Below, in pieces: positions 21,586-28,245 of a stretch of DNA of 36,731 nucleotides (the first letter of the stretch is position 1; each line of letters begins with the position of its first letter). A program made the position numbers and the translations under genes. The stretch spans positions 1-36,731 of the forward strand of contig CAZIOH010000068.1 of NCBI GenBank assembly GCA_964540815.1. Direction: 5' to 3'. The notes under the pieces are model-generated. The model was not told the origin of the DNA. It worked only from the letters and a program-made list of their open reading frames with translations, and ran no database searches. The DNA comes from CAZIOH01 sp964540815. Its GTDB lineage: Bacteria > Myxococcota_A > Polyangia > Fen-1088.

Positions 21586-21635
21586 TGTCAAGCCCAGGCG
21601 AATCTCGCTGCCCGGCTCGATGTGCCTCGGGGTCC

Positions 21636-23453
21636 TCAGGGGTGCGCGGTCGGATCGGCCTCGATGTAGCGGACCAGCAGCTCGGCCGCCCGATCCTGCG
21701 CATGCCGGGCATCGGCCGGACCGGCGACGTCGTTCATCAGGATCGAGAAGATGAGCGGGGCCTTGCCGGGCGAGCCAGCGAAGCCCGACAGGCAGCTGGT
21801 GGTGGCGAGGGTCCCGGTCTTGGCGCGCACGAACCGCTCCGCGGCGGTGTTGGCCATCCGGTGTGCGATGGTCCCGTCCGTCCCGGCGATGGCCAGCGAG
21901 GCCATGAACTCGGCGGCGATGCGAAAATCGCGCAGCGCCCCGCGCAGCACGGTGACCATCTGTTCGGGCGAGAACCGGTTCGAGTCGTAGAGGCCGGAGC
22001 CGTTGGTCATCTGGTACGTGCCCTTGCGGATCCCGAGCGCGTTGAGGTACCGCGCCACCGCATCGAGGCCCTTGTCCCAGGTGCCGGGCCGCCCGCCCAT
22101 CTCCGCTCCGAGCGTGCGCAAGAGCTGCTCGGCGGTGAGGTTGTTCGAGCGCTTGTTGAGATCGTGGACCACCACCGCGAGCGGCGCGGAGTCGTGGCTC
22201 GAGATCACCCGCAGCCCCTGCGGCGGCGCGATCCCGATGTGCGGCGGCTGGGCCACGCCGATCCCGCGGCGCTCGAGCAGCGCCTTCAACGCCCAGGCCG
22301 CGACGAGCGGGGGGGAGACCACGCGCCTCCGGTAGGTGCGCGGCTCGCTCCCGAGGCGTACCCGCCCCGCGAGCACGATCTCGGTCTTGCCTTCGGTCTT
22401 GTCGCCCTGGGGCTCGCGGGTCTCGACCGTGCACGGGGTCGGCCCGGTGACCGCCGTGACCACCCGCCCGGAAACCACGAACGCCCCCGAGGGGGGATCT
22501 GTCTGGACCCGCGCCGGCGCTCCCGCCTTGGCCCCGGGGACGATCGTGATGTCCACCACGTTGCCATCCAGCGACAACCCGGCCGACGGCGCGCGCGACA
22601 CGGTGGAGTCGGACTTCTGGTCATAGGCCGGGCCGACGTGGGTGCCGTCGAAGAAGGACTCGTCCGCGACGATGGTCCCCTTGACGCGCCGGATCCCGGC
22701 AGCCGCCACCTCGGTGGCCATGGCGGTCAGATCCTCGGTGTCGAGGGTCGGATCGCCGAACCCCCGGAGATACAGGTTTCCCGCGAGCTCGCCCCCGGCG
22801 CCGGTCAATGCCGCGTGGGGCGCCGTGACCGTGGCCGACAGGGTGGTCTTCCACCGGTACTCCGGACCGAGCAGCGCCAGCGCCGCGCTCGAGGTGACGA
22901 TCTTGACGTTGGAGGCGGCGTTGAACAGCGACTTCTCGGCGCGTGCGTAGACCGGGCGGCCGCTGTCGGACTCGAGGACGAGGATGCCGATCTTGGCCTT
23001 GGCGAGGCCGGGGGCCGCAAAGATCTCGTCGAGCCCGGCCTTCAACCAGGCACGTCTCTGGGCTGGATCGGCGGGCGGGCGCGGCCCGTCGGCCGGGGGG
23101 ACCGGTCGCGGGTTCAGCCCGGGCAGCCCGGGAGGACGGGGCCCGTCGGTCGCTCCGGTCCGGGGCGCGGCGCCCGAGGCTCCTTCCTCGGCGGCCGCGG
23201 CCCCCGTCGCGGTCGGGGCCGGGCCAGGCGGAGCAGCCCCCGCCGCCAGGCCAGCGATCCCGCCGGTGCCGGGGGGCGCGACGGGGCCTCGCGCGGCGAC
23301 CGCGGGCCCGAGGGCGGTCGCAGGGGCGGCGAGAGCCGGCCTCGGAGCTCCCTTCGCCACGGCGGGCCCGGCCGCGCGGAGGGGCACCGGGCAGGTGGAA
23401 AGCACGGCCACGCATAGGCCGACGCTGGCGAGGGTCCGACTCAACGCGCCCAC
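21636..23453 (-). CDS. dacB: D-alanyl-D-alanine carboxypeptidase/endopeptidase, PBP4 type (peptidase S13)
   Basis: 605 residues. A cleavable signal peptide (SVGLCVAVLSTCPVPLRAAG) exports it to the periplasm, followed by about 85 residues of Pro/Ala/Gly linker. The three penicillin-binding motifs are present: S181-N-V-K184 (catalytic serine), S436-N-N, and K545-T-G. Between the first two lies the large inserted region typical of class C PBPs (GNLYLRGFGDPTL ... IVADESFFDG ... SLDGNVVDITI). The family trims the terminal D-Ala from peptidoglycan stems and cuts D-Ala-meso-DAP cross-links. The start is GTG 23453 with a weak TAGG upstream. Its promoter must lie in the divergent 100-bp gap shared with amtB. 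Confidence 0.94.
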   Translation of the reverse strand: MGALSRTLASVGLCVAVLSTCPVPLRAAGPAVAKGAPRPALAAPATALGPAVAARGPVAPPGTGGIAGLAAGAAPPGPAPTATGAAAAEEGASGAAPRTGATDGPRPPGLPGLNPRPVPPADGPRPPADPAQRRAWLKAGLDEIFAAPGLAKAKIGILVLESDSGRPVYARAEKSLFNAASNVKIVTSSAALALLGPEYRWKTTLSATVTAPHAALTGAGGELAGNLYLRGFGDPTLDTEDLTAMATEVAAAGIRRVKGTIVADESFFDGTHVGPAYDQKSDSTVSRAPSAGLSLDGNVVDITIVPGAKAGAPARVQTDPPSGAFVVSGRVVTAVTGPTPCTVETREPQGDKTEGKTEIVLAGRVRLGSEPRTYRRRVVSPPLVAAWALKALLERRGIGVAQPPHIGIAPPQGLRVISSHDSAPLAVVVHDLNKRSNNLTAEQLLRTLGAEMGGRPGTWDKGLDAVARYLNALGIRKGTYQMTNGSGLYDSNRFSPEQMVTVLRGALRDFRIAAEFMASLAIAGTDGTIAHRMANTAAERFVRAKTGTLATTSCLSGFAGSPGKAPLIFSILMNDVAGPADARHAQDRAAELLVRYIEADPTAHP

Positions 23454-23542
23454 CCTAACATCGCCGGTCTGAGTCAGCCAAAAGCAACGACGATTTCACG
23501 ATCGAGAAACCTGGTCTTGACCGTTTTGCTGACACTGTGGTC

Positions 23543-23548
23543 AAGGAG
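23543..23548 (+). promoter_or_regulatory. Ribosome binding site deciding the amtB start
   Basis: AAGGAG lies six bases before TTG 23555, while the GTG at 23537 has no Shine-Dalgarno sequence in front of it. This favours a TTG start for the ammonium transporter. Confidence 0.5.
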
Positions 23549-23554
23549 CGCCAA

Positions 23555-24973
23555 TTGCCGGATCCGACCCTCCCAGAGCTCGCAAAACAGGTGGCCGAGA
23601 CCCAGAAGCTGCTTCTGGATGGCCAGACCGCGCTCAACATCACCTGGACGCTGCTGACCGGCTTCATGGTCATGTTCATGCAAGCCGGGTTCGCCCTGGT
23701 CGAGACCGGGCTCACCCGGGCCAAGAACGTCGCCCACACCATGGGCATGAACTTCCTCGTGTACTCGATCGGGATCATCGGCTTCTGGTCGATAGGTTTT
23801 GGGTTGCAGATGGGTGGCGTGGGGGCCCTCGCGACCTTCGGCAACGACGCCACGCTGAACGGGGAGTTCATCGCGCACATCGGCAACACCGAATTCGGGC
23901 TGTTCGGCACCAAGGGGTTCTTCCTCACCCCGGCGGTCTACACGGCGCCGGTGGCGGCCCTGTTCCTGTTCCAGATGGTGTTCATGGACACCGCCGCCAC
24001 CATCCCGACCGGGGCCATGGCCGAGCGCTGGAAGTTCACGTCGTTCGTGGCGTTCAGCTTCGCGATGTCCGCCATCACCTATCCCATCTTCGCGAACTGG
24101 GTGTGGGGGGGAGGCTGGCTGTCGCAGGTCGGCCGCAACTTCGGCCTCGGGCACGGGCACGTGGACTTCGCGGGCAGCTCGGTGGTGCACATGGTGGGTG
24201 GGGTTGCCGCCCTGGTGGGGGCCAAGATGCTCGGTCCGCGCATCGGGAAGTATGCGCGCGACGGCAGCCCGCGGCCCATTCCGGCGCACAACATCCCGAT
24301 GGTGGTGCTCGGGACGTTCATCCTGGCCTTCGGATGGTTCGGGTTCAACCCGGGGTCGACCCTGTCGGGCACCGACACCCGCACCGCGATCATTGCCACC
24401 AACACCATGCTCGCGTCCGCGTCGGGGGCCTTCGGGGCTTATCTGTGGATGAAGTTTCGGTTCGGGGTGCCGGACGTCAGCATGCTCTGCAACGGGATGC
24501 TGGCGGGGATGGTGGCGATCACGGCGCCGTGCGCCTTCGTCGCCGCCCCCATCGCCATCCTGATCGGGGCGGTGGCGGGCGTGCTGGTCATCGTCTCGGC
24601 GATGTTCATCGAGACCTCCTTGCGCATCGACGATCCGGTGGGGGCCGGGTCGGTCCACGGGGTGTGTGGGGCGTGGGGGATCCTGTCGGTGGGCCTGTTC
24701 GCCGATGGCCAGTACGGCAGCGGCTGGAACCAGGTCCCGGGGACCGTCCGCGGCCTGTTTTACGGGGACGCATCGCAGCTGGCGGCGTCGCTGCTGGGGA
24801 TCGTGGTGTGCGTGGTCTGGGTGGGGGGCGTCACCTTCTGCGTGATGAAGGTGGTGGACTCCCTGTTTGGAAATCGGGCGCGGGTCGAGGACGAGCGGGG
24901 TGGGCTCGACGTCCCTGAGATGGGCATCGAGGGTTATGGCGCGGAGCCTTCGATGGATTCGGGCGTTGGGTGA
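23555..24973 (+). CDS. amtB: Ammonium transporter (Amt/MEP/Rh family)
   Basis: About 472 residues from TTG 23555 (478 from GTG 23537). It has the eleven hydrophobic segments of the trimeric Amt channel, which conducts ammonia/ammonium across the inner membrane. The pore twin histidines are H212 (SSVVHMVGG) and H368 (GSVHGVCGAWG). Other signatures are MFMQAGFALVETGLTR, the DTAATIPTGAMAERWKF block, FILAFGWFGFNPGS and the C-terminal cytosolic tail. No signal peptide is apparent, unlike E. coli AmtB. No glnK/glnB gene is adjacent, although amtB is usually paired with one. The next two genes encode Roadblock-type proteins on the same strand. Confidence 0.94.
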   Translation: MPDPTLPELAKQVAETQKLLLDGQTALNITWTLLTGFMVMFMQAGFALVETGLTRAKNVAHTMGMNFLVYSIGIIGFWSIGFGLQMGGVGALATFGNDATLNGEFIAHIGNTEFGLFGTKGFFLTPAVYTAPVAALFLFQMVFMDTAATIPTGAMAERWKFTSFVAFSFAMSAITYPIFANWVWGGGWLSQVGRNFGLGHGHVDFAGSSVVHMVGGVAALVGAKMLGPRIGKYARDGSPRPIPAHNIPMVVLGTFILAFGWFGFNPGSTLSGTDTRTAIIATNTMLASASGAFGAYLWMKFRFGVPDVSMLCNGMLAGMVAITAPCAFVAAPIAILIGAVAGVLVIVSAMFIETSLRIDDPVGAGSVHGVCGAWGILSVGLFADGQYGSGWNQVPGTVRGLFYGDASQLAASLLGIVVCVVWVGGVTFCVMKVVDSLFGNRARVEDERGGLDVPEMGIEGYGAEPSMDSGVG

Positions 24974-25221
24974 TTCGAGAGGGCAGCTTCGATCCCGACG
25001 AGGACCGCCAGCGCAATGGCCCGGACGGAGCCTCATCCGGAAGCCAGTCGACGGAGGAGCGGGACGGGTCCAGCGCCGGCGCGTCCGCAGCCGCAGTCGC
25101 AGTCGCAGTCGCAGCGGATGATGACACGGAAGAGGGGGAGGCCGTGCAGGACAACAACGAGGTACGGATGCCAGGTCGAGAGCCGGAGACGAAGGAGCCA
25201 CAGCCGCAGGAGGGCCGTGAG
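24974..25221 (+). other. Low-complexity spacer or disordered N-terminal extension
   Basis: The frame of the following gene is open from a GTG at 24970 that overlaps the amtB stop (GTGA), giving 84 extra residues rich in Asp/Glu/Gln/Ser/Ala. It includes hexamer repeats of GCAGTC around 25087-25116. Third-position GC is clearly lower than in neighbouring genes, so I favour non-coding spacer, but a translated disordered leader cannot be excluded. Confidence 0.4.
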
Positions 25222-25563
25222 ATGAGGCAGCCGAACAGCCAGAGCAACCGCGGGAGTGGTCCCGTCCCGATCCACGGGAACGAGACCCTGGCCGAGTTTT
25301 CGATGGTGCTACGCTTGTCCGCGAGCGGCACCATCCTCAAGAACAAGGGCGGCTCCGAGGAGACGGCCGGCGCCATCGCCTATGCCCATCGCCTGGTCGA
25401 GCTGTCGGGTGACCTGCTCGGGCTCGAGGGCTTCGCGGCCATGGAGTGCGTGTTCCGCGAGGGGCGGTGCCTGGTGTTCGCCGAGCCGAACGGGGACGTG
25501 GTCGCGCTGCGGCCCTACGCCGAGGCCAATCTCCAGACCCTGCGGGACAGCCTGGGGCTGTGA
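25222..25563 (+). CDS. Small Roadblock/LC7-like protein
   Basis: 113 residues from ATG 25222, chosen because AGGAGGG (25208-25214) lies seven bases upstream; the alternative GTG 24970 gives 197 residues. After a polar N-terminus, the domain shows the strand-helix-strand order of Roadblock/LC7 folds: FSMVLRLSASGTILKNKG, a helix EETAGAIAYAHRLVELSGDLLG, then FAAMECVFREGRCLVFAEPNGDVVALRP and a terminal helix LQTLRDSLGL. These proteins dimerise and often act as regulators or GAPs of small Ras-like GTPases (MglB of myxobacteria). No GTPase gene is in the window. The assignment rests on pattern only. Only 14 bp separate it from the next, better-supported Roadblock gene. Confidence 0.6.
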   Translation: MRQPNSQSNRGSGPVPIHGNETLAEFSMVLRLSASGTILKNKGGSEETAGAIAYAHRLVELSGDLLGLEGFAAMECVFREGRCLVFAEPNGDVVALRPYAEANLQTLRDSLGL

Positions 25564-25577
25564 AGGAGGCACCCCGC

Positions 25578-26105
25578 ATGGTGACGCCGAATCAGCCCAT
25601 GTCCGTGACGGGCATCCGAACCATCCTGATGGCGCTCAAGGACATCGACGGGATCTCCGGCAGCTTCGCGGTGGGCACGACCGGAGCCCTGGTCGCCCGC
25701 GACATGCCATCGGTGTTCGACGACGGCTCGCTCTCCGAGGCCGGCGAGCGCCTGGTCCGCATGGGCGAGACCCTGGCCGACATCGGAGATCAGCTCGATC
25801 TGGCGGTGATCCGCTTCCAGGACCACAAGGTGTATCTGAAGGTGCTGTCGGCCGGGATGCTCTGCGTGCTGGCCCATCCGAAGGTCAACGTGGCCGCCTT
25901 GCGCATGGCGGTGAACCTGGTCGGTCGGCGCATCACGCCGGTGATGGAGCAGCTCGAGGCCGAGCCGCCGAACGCGCTGACCGAGGACACCGTCAAGACC
26001 GCGCCGCCCACCGAGCCGCCGCGACCCGTGCCCGGCGCCCACGTCGCGTCCGCCGGCGCGTCGGCCGCCGGCCAGCGCCGTTTCCGCGGACGCACCATCG
26101 GCTGA
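25578..26105 (+). CDS. Roadblock/LC7 domain protein
   Basis: 175 residues. The start ATG 25578 has the strong ribosome site AAGGAGG nine or so bases upstream. The domain (about residues 8-125) fits the Roadblock/LC7 pattern: helix TGIRTILMALKDIDGI, strand SGSFAVGTTGALVARDMPS, helix LSEAGERLVRMGETLADIGDQL, and strands AVIRFQDHKVYLKVLSAGMLCVLAHPKVN followed by a helix AALRMAVNLVGRRI. The C-terminal 45 residues are Pro/Ala-rich and end basic (RRFRGRTIG). Such proteins work as homo- or heterodimers; with the preceding gene this could form a pair. It follows amtB on the same strand, suggesting an operon. Confidence 0.75.
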   Translation: MVTPNQPMSVTGIRTILMALKDIDGISGSFAVGTTGALVARDMPSVFDDGSLSEAGERLVRMGETLADIGDQLDLAVIRFQDHKVYLKVLSAGMLCVLAHPKVNVAALRMAVNLVGRRITPVMEQLEAEPPNALTEDTVKTAPPTEPPRPVPGAHVASAGASAAGQRRFRGRTIG

Positions 26106-26162
26106 CGGCCCGGCGGAAACGGACCCACCCGGTTGGCGTCCGATCTCTCTCGCTATCACGGT

Positions 26163-26179
26163 CCGGCCATCCCGGCCGG
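26163..26179 (+). terminator. Candidate hairpin after the amtB/Roadblock genes
   Basis: CCGGCC-ATCCC-GGCCGG is a perfect six-pair hairpin 57 bp after the stop at 26105. There is no T-tract, so termination would need Rho or another factor. Confidence 0.3.
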
Positions 26180-26422
26180 CTGCGTTGCCACCGCGTTGCC
26201 GGTCAGGCCAGATTCACCGGCAGCGCACCTTCGTCCCCGTCCCGGGCAACCTGAAGGAGCCTGATGCCTGGGTGCGTCACGCGCCGATGAGACCGTGGGG
26301 CTCGGGCAGCAGTCAGCCGCCACCGCTTCGAGCGGCGCGGTAAGCTCGACAGTGGTAACGGATGGTGCGTCAAAGCGAAGGCGACCGGGGGCTTCACGGC
26401 TGGTGACAGTCGGCCCCAGGCC

Positions 26423-26455
26423 CCCCGGAGGAGGACTGCGGAGTCCTCTCCGGGG
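26423..26455 (-). terminator. Strong hairpin 3' of the Cys-rich lipoprotein gene
   Basis: Arms 26423-26437 and 26442-26455 form a 14-pair stem with a single bulged G and a four-base loop (GCGG). It starts 25 bp past the minus-strand stop at 26481. No T-tract follows on either strand; it may act as a 3' end stabiliser or bidirectional terminator between the two convergent genes. Confidence 0.5.
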
Positions 26456-26480
26456 CCACTGGGGGCGGGTCAGATTGGTC

Positions 26481-27518
26481 TCAGAAGCAGCGCCCGATGA
26501 AGCCAGTTCCCGCGCCGAAGCAGAGGCAGCCCGGGGTGTTCACGCGCTCGTCGCAGAACTGCAGACACCTGCCCTGGAAGCAATCGAACCCCGCCATGCA
26601 GGTCTGCCCGGTGCACTGCGCGCCCGCCGGGGTCGTCCCCGGCGTGCCACAGGTACCGAAGGAGCCCCCGAGGAACTGGCACGCCTGGCCGGTCGGGCAG
26701 TTTGTCTGCGTCAGGAGATCGCACGCGGCTGGTGGCAGGGGGCCACAGATCCCCGCGCTGCTGTTGGCGATGCCCAGACTCTGGCAGTTGCATCCAAACG
26801 TCGTGGAGCTCGTGTCGCAGAACTGTGTGCAGGAGCCCTGATCGGGGTGGTCAGGGTCGAGCTTGAGGCACTGCGAGCCGGCCTGGCACTGCTCGGAGGT
26901 GCAGGCAGCTCCGGGCGGCAGCGAGCCGGTCGATGCACAGAAGGTTCGGCCGACGGCATCCGCGAGGAGGCAGCTCTGGCCGGATGGACAGCTGCTGAAG
27001 AAGCCTCGGAGATCGCAGGCCGGCAATCCCGTGTTCGGGGATACGTCGAACGTGATGCTCAGCGGTCCACTGCCGATGTTGACGATGCCGTCCTCGGTGG
27101 TGAAGGTGAACGTGACGTCCGATTCCATTGACTTCGTGATCACGAAGCTCTGTGGGTTGGGAGAGAGCAAGGCGCCACGAACCTGTGTCAACGTGGTGTC
27201 ATCGTCGATACGATAGAGTGCCCATCCGTCCATGAGGCGCACCAGGTAGGGCCCTTGCGAGAGCGACGCCGTGAGGACCGACGCGTCCGGGTTGGTCTCC
27301 GAGTCGAGCGTGACGACGGGTGACGAATTCTGAGTCGTGACCGCAAATTGCGCGCTCCTGAGCCGATAGGCGCTCTTGGTGGCCGTCACCAGGGCGACAT
27401 GGACGATGCCCGTCGCGGGATCCTCCGTCGGCTCTCTCTGAGTCGCGCATCCAAGCCCTCCCGTCGATGCCAGGAACAACACCATTCCCACCGAAGCATG
27501 AGTCCACCTGTTCGTCAT
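26481..27518 (-). CDS. Cys-rich lipoprotein
   Basis: 345 residues. A lipoprotein signal (SVGMVLFLASTGGLGC, lipobox G-L-G-C) is followed by a beta-rich N-terminal domain (residues 40-170, e.g. VHVALVTATKSAYRLRSAQFAV, YLVRLMDGWALYRID) and then three Cys-rich segments (from about 175) with patterns such as CPSGQSCLLADAVGRTFC, CTSEQCQAGSQCLKL, CPTGQACQFLGGSFGTC, CTGQTCMAGFDCFQGRC. This C-P-x-G-Q-x-C layout is common in myxobacterial surface lipoproteins; no function is known to me. The start ATG 27518 has a very good site GGGAGGAGG seven bases upstream. Codon use is less GC-biased than in neighbouring genes, suggesting weaker adaptation or a different origin. An intrinsic terminator sits in its leader. 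Confidence 0.75.
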   Translation of the reverse strand: MTNRWTHASVGMVLFLASTGGLGCATQREPTEDPATGIVHVALVTATKSAYRLRSAQFAVTTQNSSPVVTLDSETNPDASVLTASLSQGPYLVRLMDGWALYRIDDDTTLTQVRGALLSPNPQSFVITKSMESDVTFTFTTEDGIVNIGSGPLSITFDVSPNTGLPACDLRGFFSSCPSGQSCLLADAVGRTFCASTGSLPPGAACTSEQCQAGSQCLKLDPDHPDQGSCTQFCDTSSTTFGCNCQSLGIANSSAGICGPLPPAACDLLTQTNCPTGQACQFLGGSFGTCGTPGTTPAGAQCTGQTCMAGFDCFQGRCLQFCDERVNTPGCLCFGAGTGFIGRCF

Positions 27519-27544
27519 CGCAGTCCTCCTCCCATGGAAACCGG

Positions 27545-27572
27545 AAAAAAACGAAGCCGGAAGAGCTCCGGC
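27545..27572 (-). terminator. Intrinsic terminator on the minus strand, in the leader of the Cys-rich lipoprotein gene
   Basis: On the minus strand GCCGGA-GCTCT-TCCGGC (27572-27556) is a six-pair hairpin followed, after TTCG, by seven T (27551-27545). This is the only classical Rho-independent terminator I see in the window. It ends 26 bp before the ATG at 27518, so it either insulates that gene from upstream minus-strand transcription or acts as an attenuator. Confidence 0.6.
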
Positions 27573-28035
27573 AACGTGTGCCCGGCAACGCAGTAGGCGA
27601 TTCGAGAGGTCGTGTCAACGCGAGGGAGGCTCCATGGCATGACCGTCCCTGCGCGAGAGCCATCGCGCATGACCCTGCCCGGCAAGTTGGCCAATCTTCA
27701 TGAGCTCTGGCCCGACACGGGACGAAATAGGCCACCTCGAAAACGGCAACCCCCAAAACGGCAAGCAATGATTGGGACTGTCGGTCACCGTCAGAGCGGA
27801 GGTAGTGTGATGCCCGTGAGAGAGTGTCGTTTCTCATATCGGGAATGTTTGGAATGGTGTGGTGCACATCTTCGGGAGGCCGGGAGCCTCCGCCTCCCGA
27901 GGGTGACAGTCCCAGCGATCTCCCTCACCTCCCGGTCGAGCTCCTCTCGTCGGGCCAAGCGCCTCCTGCGCAGACCAAGCTCCTGGAACGGATCCGCAGA
28001 CCGTTGACCCGCTTCGGTACGCGCTGACGGTGCGT
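27573..28035. other. Poorly coding region of lower GC next to the scaffold gap
   Basis: No convincing long gene. It contains two close AAAACGGCAA copies (about 27740 and 27756) and a short frame with a good ribosome site at 27810. A minus-strand frame with charged, amphipathic residues (TQARIAAVLRRQH ... RRRRLARREELDREV) runs from the gap to about 27930 and could be a remnant of a transposase, but no catalytic motif is visible. Confidence 0.45.
27810..28007 (+). CDS. Possible small protein of unknown function
   Basis: 65 codons beginning MPVRECRFSYRECLEWC and ending in a Ser/Arg-rich tail. The only support is a strong ribosome site, GGAGGT (27798-27803), six bases before the ATG. Codon use does not show the strong third-position GC of real genes here and no family is recognised. 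It may be spurious or the start of a disrupted gene. Confidence 0.2.
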   Translation: MPVRECRFSYRECLEWCGAHLREAGSLRLPRVTVPAISLTSRSSSSRRAKRLLRRPSSWNGSADR

Positions 28036-28090
28036 GCTGGCGACGAAGGACGGCGGCGATTCGAGCCTGAGTCAGCTCGGCGGTGTGGCT
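28036..28090. repeat. Exact 55-bp duplication, left copy at the scaffold gap
   Basis: Bases 28036-28090 are identical to 28191-28245 on the other side of the N-run. Exactly 55 bp and reaching exactly to the gap edges, this looks like a shared k-mer at two contig ends, not a biological repeat. Confidence 0.9.
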
Positions 28091-28190
28091 NNNNNNNNNN
28101 NNNNNNNNNNNNNNNNNNNNNNNNNNNNNNNNNNNNNNNNNNNNNNNNNNNNNNNNNNNNNNNNNNNNNNNNNNNNNNNNNNNNNNNNNN
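28091..28190. other. Assembly gap of 100 N
   Basis: One hundred undetermined bases, a conventional placeholder length. Because both edges carry the same 55 bp, the true gap may be negative (contigs simply overlap) or may hide a collapsed repeat. Confidence 0.97.
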
Positions 28191-28245
28191 GCTGGCGACG
28201 AAGGACGGCGGCGATTCGAGCCTGAGTCAGCTCGGCGGTGTGGCT
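28191..28245. repeat. Exact 55-bp duplication, right copy at the scaffold gap
   Basis: Right-hand copy of the 55 bp at 28036-28090; it ends at the base directly before the rmuC stop codon (minus strand, 28246-28248). Confidence 0.9.

Larger units (their letters stand above)
26106..26480. other. Non-coding intergenic region with two hairpins
   Basis: 375 bp between the 3' ends of the second Roadblock gene and the convergent Cys-rich lipoprotein gene. It is less GC-rich than its surroundings, holds no frame with a convincing start, and contains inverted repeats at 26163-26179 and 26423-26455. No tRNA-like fold was found. Confidence 0.6.

Noticed and set aside
23460..23536. A sigma-54 (-24/-12) promoter for amtB
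   Set aside because: The GG and GC elements around CTGGTCTTGACCGTTTTGC are 13 bases apart instead of the required 10, so the spacing is wrong.
25087..25116. CRISPR-like or regulatory short repeats (GCAGTC units)
   Set aside because: Plain hexamer simple-sequence repeat without spacers; better explained as low-complexity DNA.
26106..26480. A tRNA or structured small RNA gene
   Set aside because: No cloverleaf arms or CCA end; only isolated hairpins are visible.
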